Below, piece by piece: positions 1 to 8,084 of a DNA stretch of 45,806 nt. Every line of letters begins with the position of its first letter. Position 1 is the first letter of the stretch. The notes beneath the pieces are model-generated. The model searched no databases and was not told the DNA's origin. It saw only the letters and a list, made by a program, of their open reading frames with translations. Origin of the DNA: an uncultured Eubacteriales bacterium (GTDB taxonomy: Bacteria; Bacillota; Clostridia; Oscillospirales; Acutalibacteraceae); NCBI GenBank assembly GCA_934444365.1, contig CAKSCM010000014.1, forward strand, positions 1 to 45,806. The letters are read 5' to 3'. Made by a program: the position numbers and the translations under genes.

Positions 1-86
1 ACTTAACTGTACAGCAGGTTCCTCCTATTCGCTACTATTTTTTTCTCCTTTGTAACACTTCTATTGTAAACCTACAACCAAAAATT

Positions 87-117
87 CGATATTACGGACA
101 AACGGCTTGTAATATCG
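87..117. promoter_or_regulatory. Candidate operator: 9-bp inverted repeat over the -35 box
   Basis: CGATATTAC at 87-95 is repeated exactly in inverted orientation as GTAATATCG at 109-117, with a 13-bp gap. The right arm covers the -35 box of the promoter at 107-135. That placement is typical of a repressor operator. The cognate regulator is unknown and is not in the window. The same sequence could instead be a chance dyad. Confidence 0.4.
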
Positions 118-135
118 TAAAATAGGTGATATAAT
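107..135 (+). promoter_or_regulatory. Sigma-A promoter of the DUF4430 operon
   Basis: The -35 TTGTAA (107-112) and -10 TATAAT (130-135) are separated by 17 bp. The start codon at 187 lies about 45 nt downstream of the expected transcription start. I saw no cobalamin riboswitch in the short leader or in the upstream 100 bases. Confidence 0.75.
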
Positions 136-186
136 GGCCGTGCATTTGATTTTGAATGTAAAATGCGAAAGGTAAGGAGATTAAAA

Positions 187-1104
187 ATGAAAAAAACGTT
201 TAAAAAAATAGCTTGTGCTTTTATTGCCGTACTGATGACAGCGCTTGTAATGGGCGTTGCCGCCGAGGGCAGCACCATAAAGGTTTCCCTTCGTATTGAG
301 GGAATAAGCGGAAATATATTTTACGATACGGTAGAGACCCCCGCTGAGGATGCATCGCTTAAGAGCCTGCTTGCCGGCGTTGCCGAAAGCGACAAAAAGC
401 TGGATATAGTCGGTCTTGAAAACAACTACATCACCTCAATAGCCGGCGAGACGGCCGGTAAATTCGGCGGATGGGACGGCTGGCTTTACAGTGTAAACGG
501 CGAGATTCCGCCGGTTACGGTCGAGCAGTGCACCCTTAAAGACGGCGATGTGGTGGTTCTTTTTTACGGTGATCCGTACGGCGCCGGAATGCAGTTCCCG
601 ATGGTTGATTCGAGCAAGGTAAACGAGGGCGTTATAAGCTTTAAGAGCAACGATACCGTTTACGTTGACAACGAGCCGGTCGTTACCGAAAATCCGGTTG
701 TAGGCGCATCGGTAAGCTTTTTGGGCAAAACCTTTACAACCGACGAAAAGGGCGAGATCAGAATTGATAAGGCCGACCTTAAAAACGGCGAATTCCCCCT
801 TGGGATAGAGAAGAAAAACGACGCCGGAATGCCCCTTGTTTTAAGACTTGCTTCGGATTTTACCGTTAAGATAAGCGGTATTGAGGAGAATGCCGAGTCG
901 GGCTCTTCGTCGGAAAATCAGCCTGCCTCGTCAATTGAAGATGACAAAAACAGCAGCTCTTCGAAAACGGAAAACGACGGTTCGTCGAAGAACGATTCGG
1001 TTGTTCCGAAGACCGGAGAAAACGACGTGATTTACTACGCCGTGGTTCTTCTTGCGGTTTGCTCGGGGCTGTTTGTAACGGTGAAAAAACGCAATGAAAA
1101 CTGA
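187..1104 (+). CDS. Sortase-anchored DUF4430 (transcobalamin-like) surface protein
   Basis: This is a secreted cell-wall protein of 305 residues. I chose the ATG at 187 because GGTAAGGAG lies just upstream and it begins a classical signal peptide; an in-frame ATG at 163 is less well placed. Residues ~30-130 match the DUF4430 fold, with the GGWDGWLYSVNG motif and the closing DGDVVVLFYG strand. A second beta-rich part follows at ~150-240, then a Ser/Asn/Glu-rich linker. The C terminus has a VPKTGEN sortase signal, a hydrophobic helix and a basic tail. DUF4430 is the C-terminal domain of intrinsic factor and transcobalamin. The next gene overlaps by 11 nt and encodes the other half of that architecture, so corrinoid capture at the surface is a reasonable inference. 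Ligand specificity cannot be read from the sequence. Confidence 0.85.
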   Translation: MKKTFKKIACAFIAVLMTALVMGVAAEGSTIKVSLRIEGISGNIFYDTVETPAEDASLKSLLAGVAESDKKLDIVGLENNYITSIAGETAGKFGGWDGWLYSVNGEIPPVTVEQCTLKDGDVVVLFYGDPYGAGMQFPMVDSSKVNEGVISFKSNDTVYVDNEPVVTENPVVGASVSFLGKTFTTDEKGEIRIDKADLKNGEFPLGIEKKNDAGMPLVLRLASDFTVKISGIEENAESGSSSENQPASSIEDDKNSSSSKTENDGSSKNDSVVPKTGENDVIYYAVVLLAVCSGLFVTVKKRNEN

Positions 1105-2593
1105 TTTTTATTCATTAAAAATCAAAAATAACATCTTTAACAGGGTCGTCGCAATTATTGCGGCGACCGTATTGTCTTTGACTTTTTTTTGCAGCGTTGC
1201 TTTGGCCGAGGGCGTATCTTATAAAGAGGCGGCAAAAGGTGCGCTGGAATGGCAGTGCGATCGCATCGGGGCGAGCGGAATTTCCGACATGCCGCGAATG
1301 CTCGCTTCCTCAGCCGGGACAAGCCCGGCAGAATGGTATGCAATAGCCCTTTTAAAATACGACGGCTCGGCCGATCTGTCACCGTATATCTCGGCCTTGG
1401 AAAAACGGATAAGCGAGAGCACCGGCTTTTCGCCGACCGATTCGCTGAGAATTTCTCTTGCCGTGACGGCCGCAAAGGGAAAAAATGCTTTTGCCGAAAA
1501 GACCCTTAAAAATGCCGGCGGTTACAGCGGCGTAATATCGGCGGCATATTCGCTTATACTGCTCGATTCCGCCGCCTATTCGAACGAGCTTTGTTCGCGA
1601 AGTGCCGTTATAGAAAAGCTTTTGTCGTATGAAATAAAATCGGGCGGTTTTGCGTTCTCGGGCAGCCGGGGAGACCCGGATGTTTCGGCAATGGTGCTGA
1701 CGGCGCTGTCACCCTACAAAAACGATTCGGATGTATCGCCCTGCTTTGAGCGGACGCTTAGTTTTCTTTCATCGGTTCAAAACGGTTCCGGCGGATTTTC
1801 AAGCTTCGGCACCGAAAACTCCGAATCGTCTTCTCAGGTGTTGATAGCGCTAAGCTCCTCAGGAATCGACGCCGAACGAGACGAAAGATTTTTAAAGAAC
1901 GGACGCTCGGTTTGCGATGCGATAATGTCCTACCGCCGCTCAGACGGAGGATTCGCCCACATATCCGACGGGAATCCCGATAATACGGCGACGGTGCAGG
2001 CGCTTTTGGCCATTTTGAGCTATAATGCGCTTATAAACGACGAAGGATCGATTTATAGATTTACCGACAGCATGTGCGAGCGGGACGAACCGAAAAACGG
2101 CGAAAACGAGTCCTTGGGTGAAACATCAAACAGGCCGTCCGGAGCATCGTATCCGCCGTCGTCACAGGGCGGACAGGATTTCAGCGGCGATAAGGAGACT
2201 TTCGGGGGCAAAGTCAGCAGCCTTGACAGCAAAAGCCAAAGCTTTAATGAGGGCGAGGTTCCCGGCATTACGGATTTCGCCGCTCAGGAAAGCGCCGATG
2301 GCACCGTAGATAATACGGCCGGCAGCGCCGTTTCTCGCGATGAAAACGCAAACGGGTTATCTAAGGATACCAAGGGCAAGACCGCAAAAACGGCCCTTAT
2401 AATTGTTTCGATTGTCGGTATAATCGTTTCGTTTGCGATATTTATATATGCCGCTTATTATTACACCAAGTCTTCTAAAAACGCCGGAGAAAATGCGGCC
2501 GGCGACGGTAATGACCTTGTCTCCGTCGGCGATACTGCTCATAGCGATAACTCTGAAGAGGACATAGGCGATGAAAACAGTAAAAGACCGTAA
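1094..2593 (+). CDS. Membrane-anchored prenyltransferase-fold (alpha/alpha barrel) surface protein
   Basis: The 499-residue product has an N-terminal export signal (~17-40, ending near ALAEG) and a helical-repeat region at ~40-310. That region contains repeated GGF...D.S..V(L/Q)ALL units, for example GGFAFSGSRGDPDVSAM, GGFSSFGTENSESSSQV and GGFAHISDGNPDNTATV. These are typical of the squalene-cyclase/prenyltransferase alpha6-alpha6 barrel, which is also the N-terminal fold of transcobalamins. A long Ser/Gly/Asp-rich linker leads to one transmembrane helix (~430-453) and an acidic cytoplasmic tail. There is no sortase motif, unlike the upstream partner. The start overlaps the upstream stop, which implies translational coupling. 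The cyclase catalytic DxDD motif is not evident, so a binding rather than enzymatic role is likely. Confidence 0.75.
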   Translation: MKTDFYSLKIKNNIFNRVVAIIAATVLSLTFFCSVALAEGVSYKEAAKGALEWQCDRIGASGISDMPRMLASSAGTSPAEWYAIALLKYDGSADLSPYISALEKRISESTGFSPTDSLRISLAVTAAKGKNAFAEKTLKNAGGYSGVISAAYSLILLDSAAYSNELCSRSAVIEKLLSYEIKSGGFAFSGSRGDPDVSAMVLTALSPYKNDSDVSPCFERTLSFLSSVQNGSGGFSSFGTENSESSSQVLIALSSSGIDAERDERFLKNGRSVCDAIMSYRRSDGGFAHISDGNPDNTATVQALLAILSYNALINDEGSIYRFTDSMCERDEPKNGENESLGETSNRPSGASYPPSSQGGQDFSGDKETFGGKVSSLDSKSQSFNEGEVPGITDFAAQESADGTVDNTAGSAVSRDENANGLSKDTKGKTAKTALIIVSIVGIIVSFAIFIYAAYYYTKSSKNAGENAAGDGNDLVSVGDTAHSDNSEEDIGDENSKRP

Positions 2594-2617
2594 GAAAATT
2601 TTCTTACGGTCTTTTTT
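2583..2617 (+). terminator. Rho-independent terminator overlapping the upstream stop codon
   Basis: AAAGACCGTAAGAAAA is followed immediately by its exact reverse complement, then a run of six Ts. The 5' arm contains the TAA stop of the upstream gene. The mirror-image A-run means it may also terminate the minus-strand MORN gene. Confidence 0.9.
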
Positions 2618-2760
2618 GAGGCGTCGATAGGTTTTTCTGCTTGCCGGACAAAGCAAAAATCGCCCGGCGGCGGTGTGGCGACTAAGCGTCGGACACGCCT
2701 TTGATTTTTAGGTGAAGTTTTCAAAAACGGTAAAATCCGCCGCGTTCATGATTTGGCGAT

Positions 2761-4431
2761 TTAATAAATATCCGCTCTGGGGTTAAATGGGTCGAACAGA
2801 CGGCAGTCGGAGCCCATTTTGTATATATCAAGCTCTTTCCAGTAGGAGTATTCCTCGCTGCATGGCGTGGTACAGTTGTCGTTTTCCTCCATGCGTTTAA
2901 ACCATAAATAATCGGCGCCGCCGGATTTACCGCATTCTGCCATCAGGCCGGTTACCTGATGGAAAAGATTCACGTCGAAGGTACAAAAAACATAATATGC
3001 AATGTTGGCGGTCGGAACTATATAGCGGTACGGGTCGGCGGTGTCTAAATCCACCCTTTCGTAAACCGTATGCAGCGCGGCGCTTACAAACTGGGTGAAG
3101 TACTTAATAGTGTCGGAGTTTATCCATTTTTCGTTGCCGAAGAATTCCACCCCGAGTATCGTCCCTAAAATTTTCGCCGCCTTTACCTCGTCATTATTTA
3201 AAAACAGCTCCTGTGCTTCGGATAAAAATGGCCGGAGATACATGCAGGCTTCGCTTATTTCACGATGATTCGGGTTTGAAAAGGCCTTGGGATTTCTAAG
3301 TAGTGCTACAATATCGAGAATTTCTCTTTTTTTATCAGCTTCCTTGTGTGCTCCCGATTTAACGTCGCCCCAGCTCGAAAGATCGGAAAAATCGATTTTT
3401 CCGATGGTCATCGGTTCTCTTTTTACAAGGGTCCCGTTCTCGTACACTACCTTTTCGATCTGGCCGCTTGCGTGATAGAGAATCCCCTCGCCGTGGCGTT
3501 TGTCGTTGTGATGTGCGCCCTCGTAACGGCTTCCGGAGGCGTGGGTGTATACGCCGTAGCCCTCAAAAAATCCGTCTGCAAAGCCGCCTTCATACGAGTC
3601 GCCGCTCGGCCAGGTGTATTTGCCCTGACCGTGCATTTTCCCGTTTAAAAATTCGCCCTCATACACCGATCCGTTGGAAAATTCCTTTCGCGAGTAATCG
3701 GTGCCCGGTGTTCCCGTGCTTTTATCGGCAACGGGAATAGGAGACAAAGCCGCAGCCGGAAGAGGTCCGGCGGTTTTGGGGTAATCGCGTGGCATCACTT
3801 CTTCGTTTATTAAATTGCCGTACTGATAGTAGCTTTTTCTTCTCTCGCCGGACAAAAAGGTATATATGCCGTTGCCGTGGCGTTTTCCGTCGGAATACAT
3901 TCCTTCGTATTTGTCGCCGTTTTTAAAGGTATATACTCCGTAACCGTTTTTAATTCCGTTTGACCACTGTCCGCTGTGAGTATCGCCGTTGGCGTATTTA
4001 AGCGTTCCGTAGCCGTGATATTTGCCGTTTTCGAAATTCCCTTCATATTTCTCGCCGTTCGGGAAGGTGTAAACGCCGTATCCGGTCTTTTTGTCGTTTA
4101 ACCACTGACCATCATACCGTTCGCCGTTTTTGTAATAATATGTGCCTGACCCGTGATATTTATTGTTTTCAAAAACGCCTTCGTATTTATCGCCGCTTTT
4201 AAAGGTGTAAACTCCTCGGCCGTTTTTTTGGTCGTCGGCCCATTCTCCTATGTAAACGTCACCGGTTGAAAAGCTCATACTGCCCCGGCCGTTTCTTTTG
4301 CCGCAAAGCCACTGGCCGCTGTATATGCTGCCGGTTGAATAATTCATGGTGCCGTATCCGTTGGGGCATCCGTCGTACCATTCGCCCTCATACAGATTTC
4401 CGTTTCCTACAGCGGCTTTAACAATATCCAT
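2761..4431 (-). CDS. MORN-repeat protein, 11 repeats
   Basis: The 556-residue protein has no signal peptide and is probably cytoplasmic. Eight consecutive 23-residue MORN repeats (YxGxWxxGxxxGxGxYxxxxGD) fill residues ~12-196. A Pro/Thr-rich linker follows, then three more repeats at ~255-325. The C-terminal ~200 residues are mostly helical with several Trp and Cys; I do not recognise them. MORN repeats form a beta-hairpin array that binds lipids or proteins in eukaryotes, and bacterial examples are mostly uncharacterised. GGAG lies 9 nt before the ATG. The gene follows a DivIVA-like gene by 100 nt with no obvious terminator, so the two may be co-transcribed. A scaffold or membrane-organising role is inference. 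Confidence 0.85.
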   Translation of the reverse strand: MDIVKAAVGNGNLYEGEWYDGCPNGYGTMNYSTGSIYSGQWLCGKRNGRGSMSFSTGDVYIGEWADDQKNGRGVYTFKSGDKYEGVFENNKYHGSGTYYYKNGERYDGQWLNDKKTGYGVYTFPNGEKYEGNFENGKYHGYGTLKYANGDTHSGQWSNGIKNGYGVYTFKNGDKYEGMYSDGKRHGNGIYTFLSGERRKSYYQYGNLINEEVMPRDYPKTAGPLPAAALSPIPVADKSTGTPGTDYSRKEFSNGSVYEGEFLNGKMHGQGKYTWPSGDSYEGGFADGFFEGYGVYTHASGSRYEGAHHNDKRHGEGILYHASGQIEKVVYENGTLVKREPMTIGKIDFSDLSSWGDVKSGAHKEADKKREILDIVALLRNPKAFSNPNHREISEACMYLRPFLSEAQELFLNNDEVKAAKILGTILGVEFFGNEKWINSDTIKYFTQFVSAALHTVYERVDLDTADPYRYIVPTANIAYYVFCTFDVNLFHQVTGLMAECGKSGGADYLWFKRMEENDNCTTPCSEEYSYWKELDIYKMGSDCRLFDPFNPRADIY

Positions 4432-4531
4432 TCTTACACTCTCCGTATCGCTTATTTTGAAGGGTGGATCAGCTTGGCTTTCGCTTCGGATTCTTAAAAT
4501 CCGATTGTGATAAAAACGGTTTGAAAATTAT

Positions 4532-5692
4532 TTAATTGTTGCCGCCGTTTTTAAGCAGAGCCTTTCGCAAAAGCTCGTTTCGGTCCTCGGCGGATATTTT
4601 GCTTTTTCTCCCGAATTGGGTGAAATCGGAATTCTGATTATCGCTTTCGGGCAGCTTTTTTACCGGCGAGATCGATTGCTGCTCGTCGTCGGTAAATGTA
4701 TGCTGATTCTCAGGGATATTTGATGTGTCTCCAACCGCCATTTTTGTGACGGCAGGCTGCTTATTTACTTCGCTTTCCGGGACGGTGTTTTCGGCGCCGG
4801 AGCTTTCCGAGGTTTTGTTCCCGGCGGTCGTTTGTGGGGTTTTTACAAGGGGGATTTTGTTGTCCGGGATGTTATGTGTGGCCTCATCAGGCGAGCCTGA
4901 TTTTTTAGAACGGTTAACAATGCGCGAAAGTCGGCGCGGCAGTGTCAGCCTTTTTTGCGGAGCGCTGCTTGTCTTTATGGATTTTTCCTTCTCGCTTTCG
5001 TCCGGCTCTTCGGTAAGCTCGGTTTCTTTTGCTGTCGGGCGTGAAAGCAGCGAGGTCACACCTTCGGCATCGTCGTTTTCGGGAGTTAAAAATTCCGAAG
5101 CCTTGGCGTCGAATTCCGCAAGTGCCTTTTCGCCGTCCTTGGAGGCTGCTTTTATCGTGTCGTTCATTTCGGTGTAAATTCCGGCGAATTTTTTCGCTTT
5201 TTTCATCATGAGCTCGGTCGAATCGGCGACGGCGGCCATATCGTTTTTAAGCGAATTAAAGGTTTGGCTAATATTTTTTTGTATGGTCTCATATTTTTCT
5301 ATAATATCGGCCGTGTCGCCCATGGCCAAGTCAAAACGTTGCCTTAGTGCTTCAAGAAGGGCCTTTGCCGTGTCCTTTGAGTCGCAGACAATATCGCGCC
5401 CCGAGCCGTAAGCGCGTTTGTATATCTTGGCTATGTCGCTGAAGATCTCGCTGTTTTGTGAGCATTGAGCCTTTAAAAGGGTATTTTCCTCACTGAGCGA
5501 TTCGACCCTTTCGGAAAGTGATGCGACCTGAGCGTTCAGCTCGTCGTTTTTGGCCTTGGAGTTTGTAAGCGAGTGTTCAAGCTGCTTTTTGCCGGTCTCG
5601 GCTTCTTCGATCATACGACCGAGCCGATCGATCTCGGCATCGACCGACGATCTTTTGTATCCGCCAAAAAATGATTTTTTCAGATTACTCAT
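4532..5692 (-). CDS. DivIVA/GpsB-like coiled-coil protein
   Basis: The product has 386 residues from the internal ATG at 5692, which gives the usual short N terminus; an in-frame ATG at 5725 would add 11 residues. The N terminus carries the FFGGYKRSSVDAEIDRL motif, similar to the membrane-binding start of DivIVA-family proteins (GYxxxxVD). A long heptad-type coiled coil covers ~20-90, and further helical segments run to ~205. The C-terminal part is charged and low in complexity, rich in Lys, Ser, Glu and Pro, with no membrane segment. DivIVA-family proteins mark curved membrane and recruit partners for division or polar growth. The large disordered tail suggests a recruitment platform. A strong promoter lies at 5756-5784. 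Confidence 0.7.
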   Translation of the reverse strand: MSNLKKSFFGGYKRSSVDAEIDRLGRMIEEAETGKKQLEHSLTNSKAKNDELNAQVASLSERVESLSEENTLLKAQCSQNSEIFSDIAKIYKRAYGSGRDIVCDSKDTAKALLEALRQRFDLAMGDTADIIEKYETIQKNISQTFNSLKNDMAAVADSTELMMKKAKKFAGIYTEMNDTIKAASKDGEKALAEFDAKASEFLTPENDDAEGVTSLLSRPTAKETELTEEPDESEKEKSIKTSSAPQKRLTLPRRLSRIVNRSKKSGSPDEATHNIPDNKIPLVKTPQTTAGNKTSESSGAENTVPESEVNKQPAVTKMAVGDTSNIPENQHTFTDDEQQSISPVKKLPESDNQNSDFTQFGRKSKISAEDRNELLRKALLKNGGNN

Positions 5693-5755
5693 AAATTCAT
5701 CACCAAACCCAGTATTTTGTTGCAAAAAACAAATATATACACCTACACATCATAT

Positions 5756-5784
5756 ATTATATATTCTTTAACGCCTTTCGTCAA
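5756..5784 (-). promoter_or_regulatory. Sigma-A promoter of the DivIVA-like/MORN genes
   Basis: On the minus strand the -35 TTGACG (5779-5784) and -10 TATAAT (5756-5761) are separated by 17 bp. The promoter is divergent to the riboswitch promoter at 5846. Confidence 0.8.
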
Positions 5785-5845
5785 GTACCGGGAATATTTG
5801 TCTTTTATACCGGTGATAAAAAAATAAAAATTTCAGAAAAAACAC

Positions 5846-5874
5846 TTGCATTTTGAGAGGATATATGTTACAAT
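5846..5874 (+). promoter_or_regulatory. Sigma-A promoter of the riboswitch transcript
   Basis: The -35 TTGCAT (5846-5851) and -10 TACAAT (5869-5874) are separated by 17 bp. The expected transcription start near 5881 falls at the 5' edge of the aptamer. Confidence 0.8.
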
Positions 5875-5880
5875 GCAGAT

Positions 5881-5966
5881 GAAGTAAAAGGCAAAGCGCG
5901 CGAAAGCGTGTGACGCAAAGTTTTGAATCTAAAGTCTTTTAAGACCATGATTGTCAGGCTGCACTT
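5881..5966 (+). ncRNA. c-di-GMP-I (GEMM) riboswitch aptamer
   Basis: The core shows AAGGCAAAG, then a GC-rich hairpin with a GAAA tetraloop (GCGCGC-GAAA-GCGUGU), then GACGCAAAG. A second hairpin with CUAA on its 5' side and a CAUG...GUCAGGCUGC 3' element follows. GGCAAA, the GAAA loop, GACGCAAAG and the CUAA receptor are the hallmark positions of the GEMM-I family. A short closing helix is possible between AAGU (5882-5885) and ACUU (5963-5966). The RNA lies between a promoter and a terminator, upstream of a secreted repeat protein, which is a common target class for this riboswitch. Confidence 0.87.
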
Positions 5967-6012
5967 AAAATACGGGGCTTTTGGTTGTCCTGTTTTGGGT
6001 GCGGTTTTTTTG
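5961..6012 (+). terminator. Riboswitch expression-platform terminator
   Basis: GCACUUAAAAUA (5961-5972) can pair along 12 positions, with some G-U pairs, with UGUUUUGGGUGC (5991-6002). A run of seven Us follows. Its 5' arm overlaps the 3' edge of the aptamer (ACUU, 5963-5966). Ligand-stabilised closing of the aptamer would therefore compete with the terminator and favour read-through, making this an ON switch by inference. Confidence 0.6.
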
Positions 6013-6090
6013 TTTTATTTTTATTTTGTTACCGATTAACTTTTGGTTATTTATTTTTATATTTTAAGTATTGCGGAAAGGTTGGTATGT

Positions 6091-7314
6091 ATGAAGAGAA
6101 TTATCAGCGTACTTTTGAGCGTTATTATGCTTCTCGGCGTTTTTTCGGCAGCTGCATCGGCCGAGCCGGGAGAACAGACTTACGGCTGGGGTTTTGGCGG
6201 CTGGGATTACGACGGGACACGGGTCGTTTCGGCTAATTTTTATCTTTTGAACGAGGGATTGACCGTTCCGGTCGGAACCGCTTCTCAGCCGGCTAAAAAC
6301 TATGTTTATGCAGGAACCGGCAGAATAAAAATTGATCGTTACAACCCAAACGGCTACTACAATGCCGAGGGAAACGGATTGGCCGGGCGCATTGTCGAGG
6401 CGCCGAGCATAGAGCTCGAGGAAGGCCAGTCGATTATTTGGTACGTGATTAAATACGAAGACGACGGTTGGCATGTGGACGGTGTTATAACTCCGTTTTG
6501 CAGCGTTCTTTACGATTCCAACAGCACATCTGCCACCGGCTCGACTACCGATGAAAAGCATTATTATAAGGGCGATTCGGCGACCGTTAAAGCTAACGGA
6601 TTTGTCCGCGGCGGCTATAAGTTCGTAGGTTGGAATACCTCTGCCGACGGTACCGGTACCTCCTATAACGAAGGCGATGTTATCGCGTCGGAAAATTTAA
6701 GCTTTGCCAAAAACATGAATACCGTGACCCTTTATGCCATTTGGGAGAAGCTTCCGGAAACCGATCCCACACCGGAAAAACCGGAGAATAGTGTGGTAAA
6801 GGGCGGAATAGTCTGTCCGAAGAAAATGTCGGTGCGTTTTGAGGACGGAACGATTTACTACGGCGGCGAGAGCATCGAGCTTGAGATCGGTAAGGAGTAT
6901 AAGTTCCAGATGTGCTCCAACAACTGGGATAACGATACCTACAACGACGAGGGTGACGGAATCTGCGGTACCGTAGTTTACACCGTAAGGGTTTCGGATC
7001 GCTATGATGAGAGAAGCTATGACGAGCAGACCAAGACCTTTGTTTTGCCCAAGGGTGATCCCGTGCTCAGAACCGATGTCAACAGGTGCTTTATGGCATA
7101 CAGATATCACTTTAAGACCGATTATAACAAGCAGACCGGTATAAAGCAGGTTGTAAACACTCCGCTTGAAAGTCTTTCGGTTAATTTGCCGCTCGGCTCA
7201 ACCGTTAAATCCGATGCTTACATCGCGTATGAGCATGTCGGTTCCGCCGACGTATTCGTCGAAAATAATGAGGATTTAACAATTTCGTACACCGATTACA
7301 TGTGGAGTTATTAA
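6091..7314 (+). CDS. Secreted protein with an InlB/Listeria-Bacteroides-type repeat, riboswitch-controlled
   Basis: I start the gene at the ATG at 6091, after a GGAAAGG ribosome site; this gives 407 residues with a clear signal peptide ending near AAASA-EP. Residues ~165-220 match the Listeria-Bacteroides (InlB B-type) repeat, with GYKFVGWNTSADGTG and a closing TLYAIWEK. The flanking domains are beta-rich and not recognised. There is no sortase motif or membrane helix at the C terminus, so the protein is probably released or held non-covalently. It sits alone between a c-di-GMP-I riboswitch and a strong terminator. Adhesins and matrix proteins are common targets of that riboswitch, so an adhesive or matrix role is likely. 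Confidence 0.75.
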   Translation: MKRIISVLLSVIMLLGVFSAAASAEPGEQTYGWGFGGWDYDGTRVVSANFYLLNEGLTVPVGTASQPAKNYVYAGTGRIKIDRYNPNGYYNAEGNGLAGRIVEAPSIELEEGQSIIWYVIKYEDDGWHVDGVITPFCSVLYDSNSTSATGSTTDEKHYYKGDSATVKANGFVRGGYKFVGWNTSADGTGTSYNEGDVIASENLSFAKNMNTVTLYAIWEKLPETDPTPEKPENSVVKGGIVCPKKMSVRFEDGTIYYGGESIELEIGKEYKFQMCSNNWDNDTYNDEGDGICGTVVYTVRVSDRYDERSYDEQTKTFVLPKGDPVLRTDVNRCFMAYRYHFKTDYNKQTGIKQVVNTPLESLSVNLPLGSTVKSDAYIAYEHVGSADVFVENNEDLTISYTDYMWSY

Positions 7315-7365
7315 ATTCCGCTTGTCAGCTGTGTTGTTAGTAGGCTGACTGTAAGCCTTTTACTT

Positions 7366-7400
7366 CGCCGCTACACAAATTATGTGCAGCGGCGTTTTTT
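7366..7400 (+). terminator. Rho-independent terminator
   Basis: CGCCGCT (7366-7372) pairs with AGCGGCG (7388-7394), extended by an internal CAC/GUG helix, and is followed by six Ts. It separates the riboswitch gene from the exopolysaccharide operon. I found no convincing promoter in the next 45 bases, so partial read-through into the operon is possible. Confidence 0.85.
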
Positions 7401-7446
7401 GTTTTCGGGTTGGTAGATGTAACATATTTAAAAAGAGGTTGTGCTC

Positions 7447-8070
7447 ATGAAAAAAGCTATGCGTTTTACGGCGGCGGTTATTCTGCTGGTGTTTATTCTT
7501 TCAGGATGTAACAATATAAATCCGGCTCTTGATAAAAGCAGCGCTCCGGAAGAATCGGAGACGGTTACTTCCTCTGATACCGCTTCGGTTCCGGAATATC
7601 TCGATGCGGACGCTTTGGCCCAAAGGAGCTACGAACTAAGATACCTTTTAGCCCAAAAAGGATTTGAAAGCCCGGACGAAATATCGGTAAGCGCGCTGGT
7701 TCAGTTTGCCTTTTGCCATGTTTTTTACGAAAATCTGACCGATATGCCGACCTCGGGCAACCGTATCAGGGAAGCATCAACCGATGAAATACGTCAGCAG
7801 ATACTGAAATATTTCGGTCCGGTTTCTTCGGATATAACCAAAGCCGATCTTTACAACAGCGGCAGGGGCCGCTTTGAAATGTGGGAGCCCCTTTACGGCC
7901 GGGAGATTTATTACGATGTTTCGGTATCCGGCGAGGGTGACGGTATGTATAAAGTAGCCACGGTTTTTTATACCGATTCCTCAAAGACCGAAGCGGCCGG
8001 CAGGACATTTTTAACCGTCGAGGATGTGTCGGGACACATTATCATCAAAAAAATGACGTCCGCAAGCTGA
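7447..8070 (+). CDS. Lipoprotein, first gene of the c-di-GMP/exopolysaccharide operon
   Basis: The 207-residue product starts at the ATG at 7447, 10 nt after AAGAGG; an in-frame GTG lies at 7441. The signal peptide ends in a lipobox (ILSGC, Cys ~21). A short Ser/Glu-rich spacer follows, then a compact alpha+beta domain of ~150 residues with an FLTVEDVSG...KKM ending. I do not recognise the domain with confidence. It is followed after 14 nt by a small coiled-coil gene and then the HD-GYP gene, so it is probably the surface-exposed accessory of that signalling unit. Confidence 0.65.
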   Translation: MKKAMRFTAAVILLVFILSGCNNINPALDKSSAPEESETVTSSDTASVPEYLDADALAQRSYELRYLLAQKGFESPDEISVSALVQFAFCHVFYENLTDMPTSGNRIREASTDEIRQQILKYFGPVSSDITKADLYNSGRGRFEMWEPLYGREIYYDVSVSGEGDGMYKVATVFYTDSSKTEAAGRTFLTVEDVSGHIIIKKMTSAS

Positions 8071-8084
8071 AAAGAGGTGCCGTT

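Noticed and set aside
1..162. Cobalamin riboswitch upstream of the DUF4430 operon
   Set aside because: The predicted transcript leader is only ~45 nt, and no B12-box-like element was seen in the region.
4725..5177. 150-codon plus-strand ORF opposite the DivIVA-like gene
   Set aside because: It is a shadow of the low-complexity tail of the minus-strand gene, with no good ribosome site.
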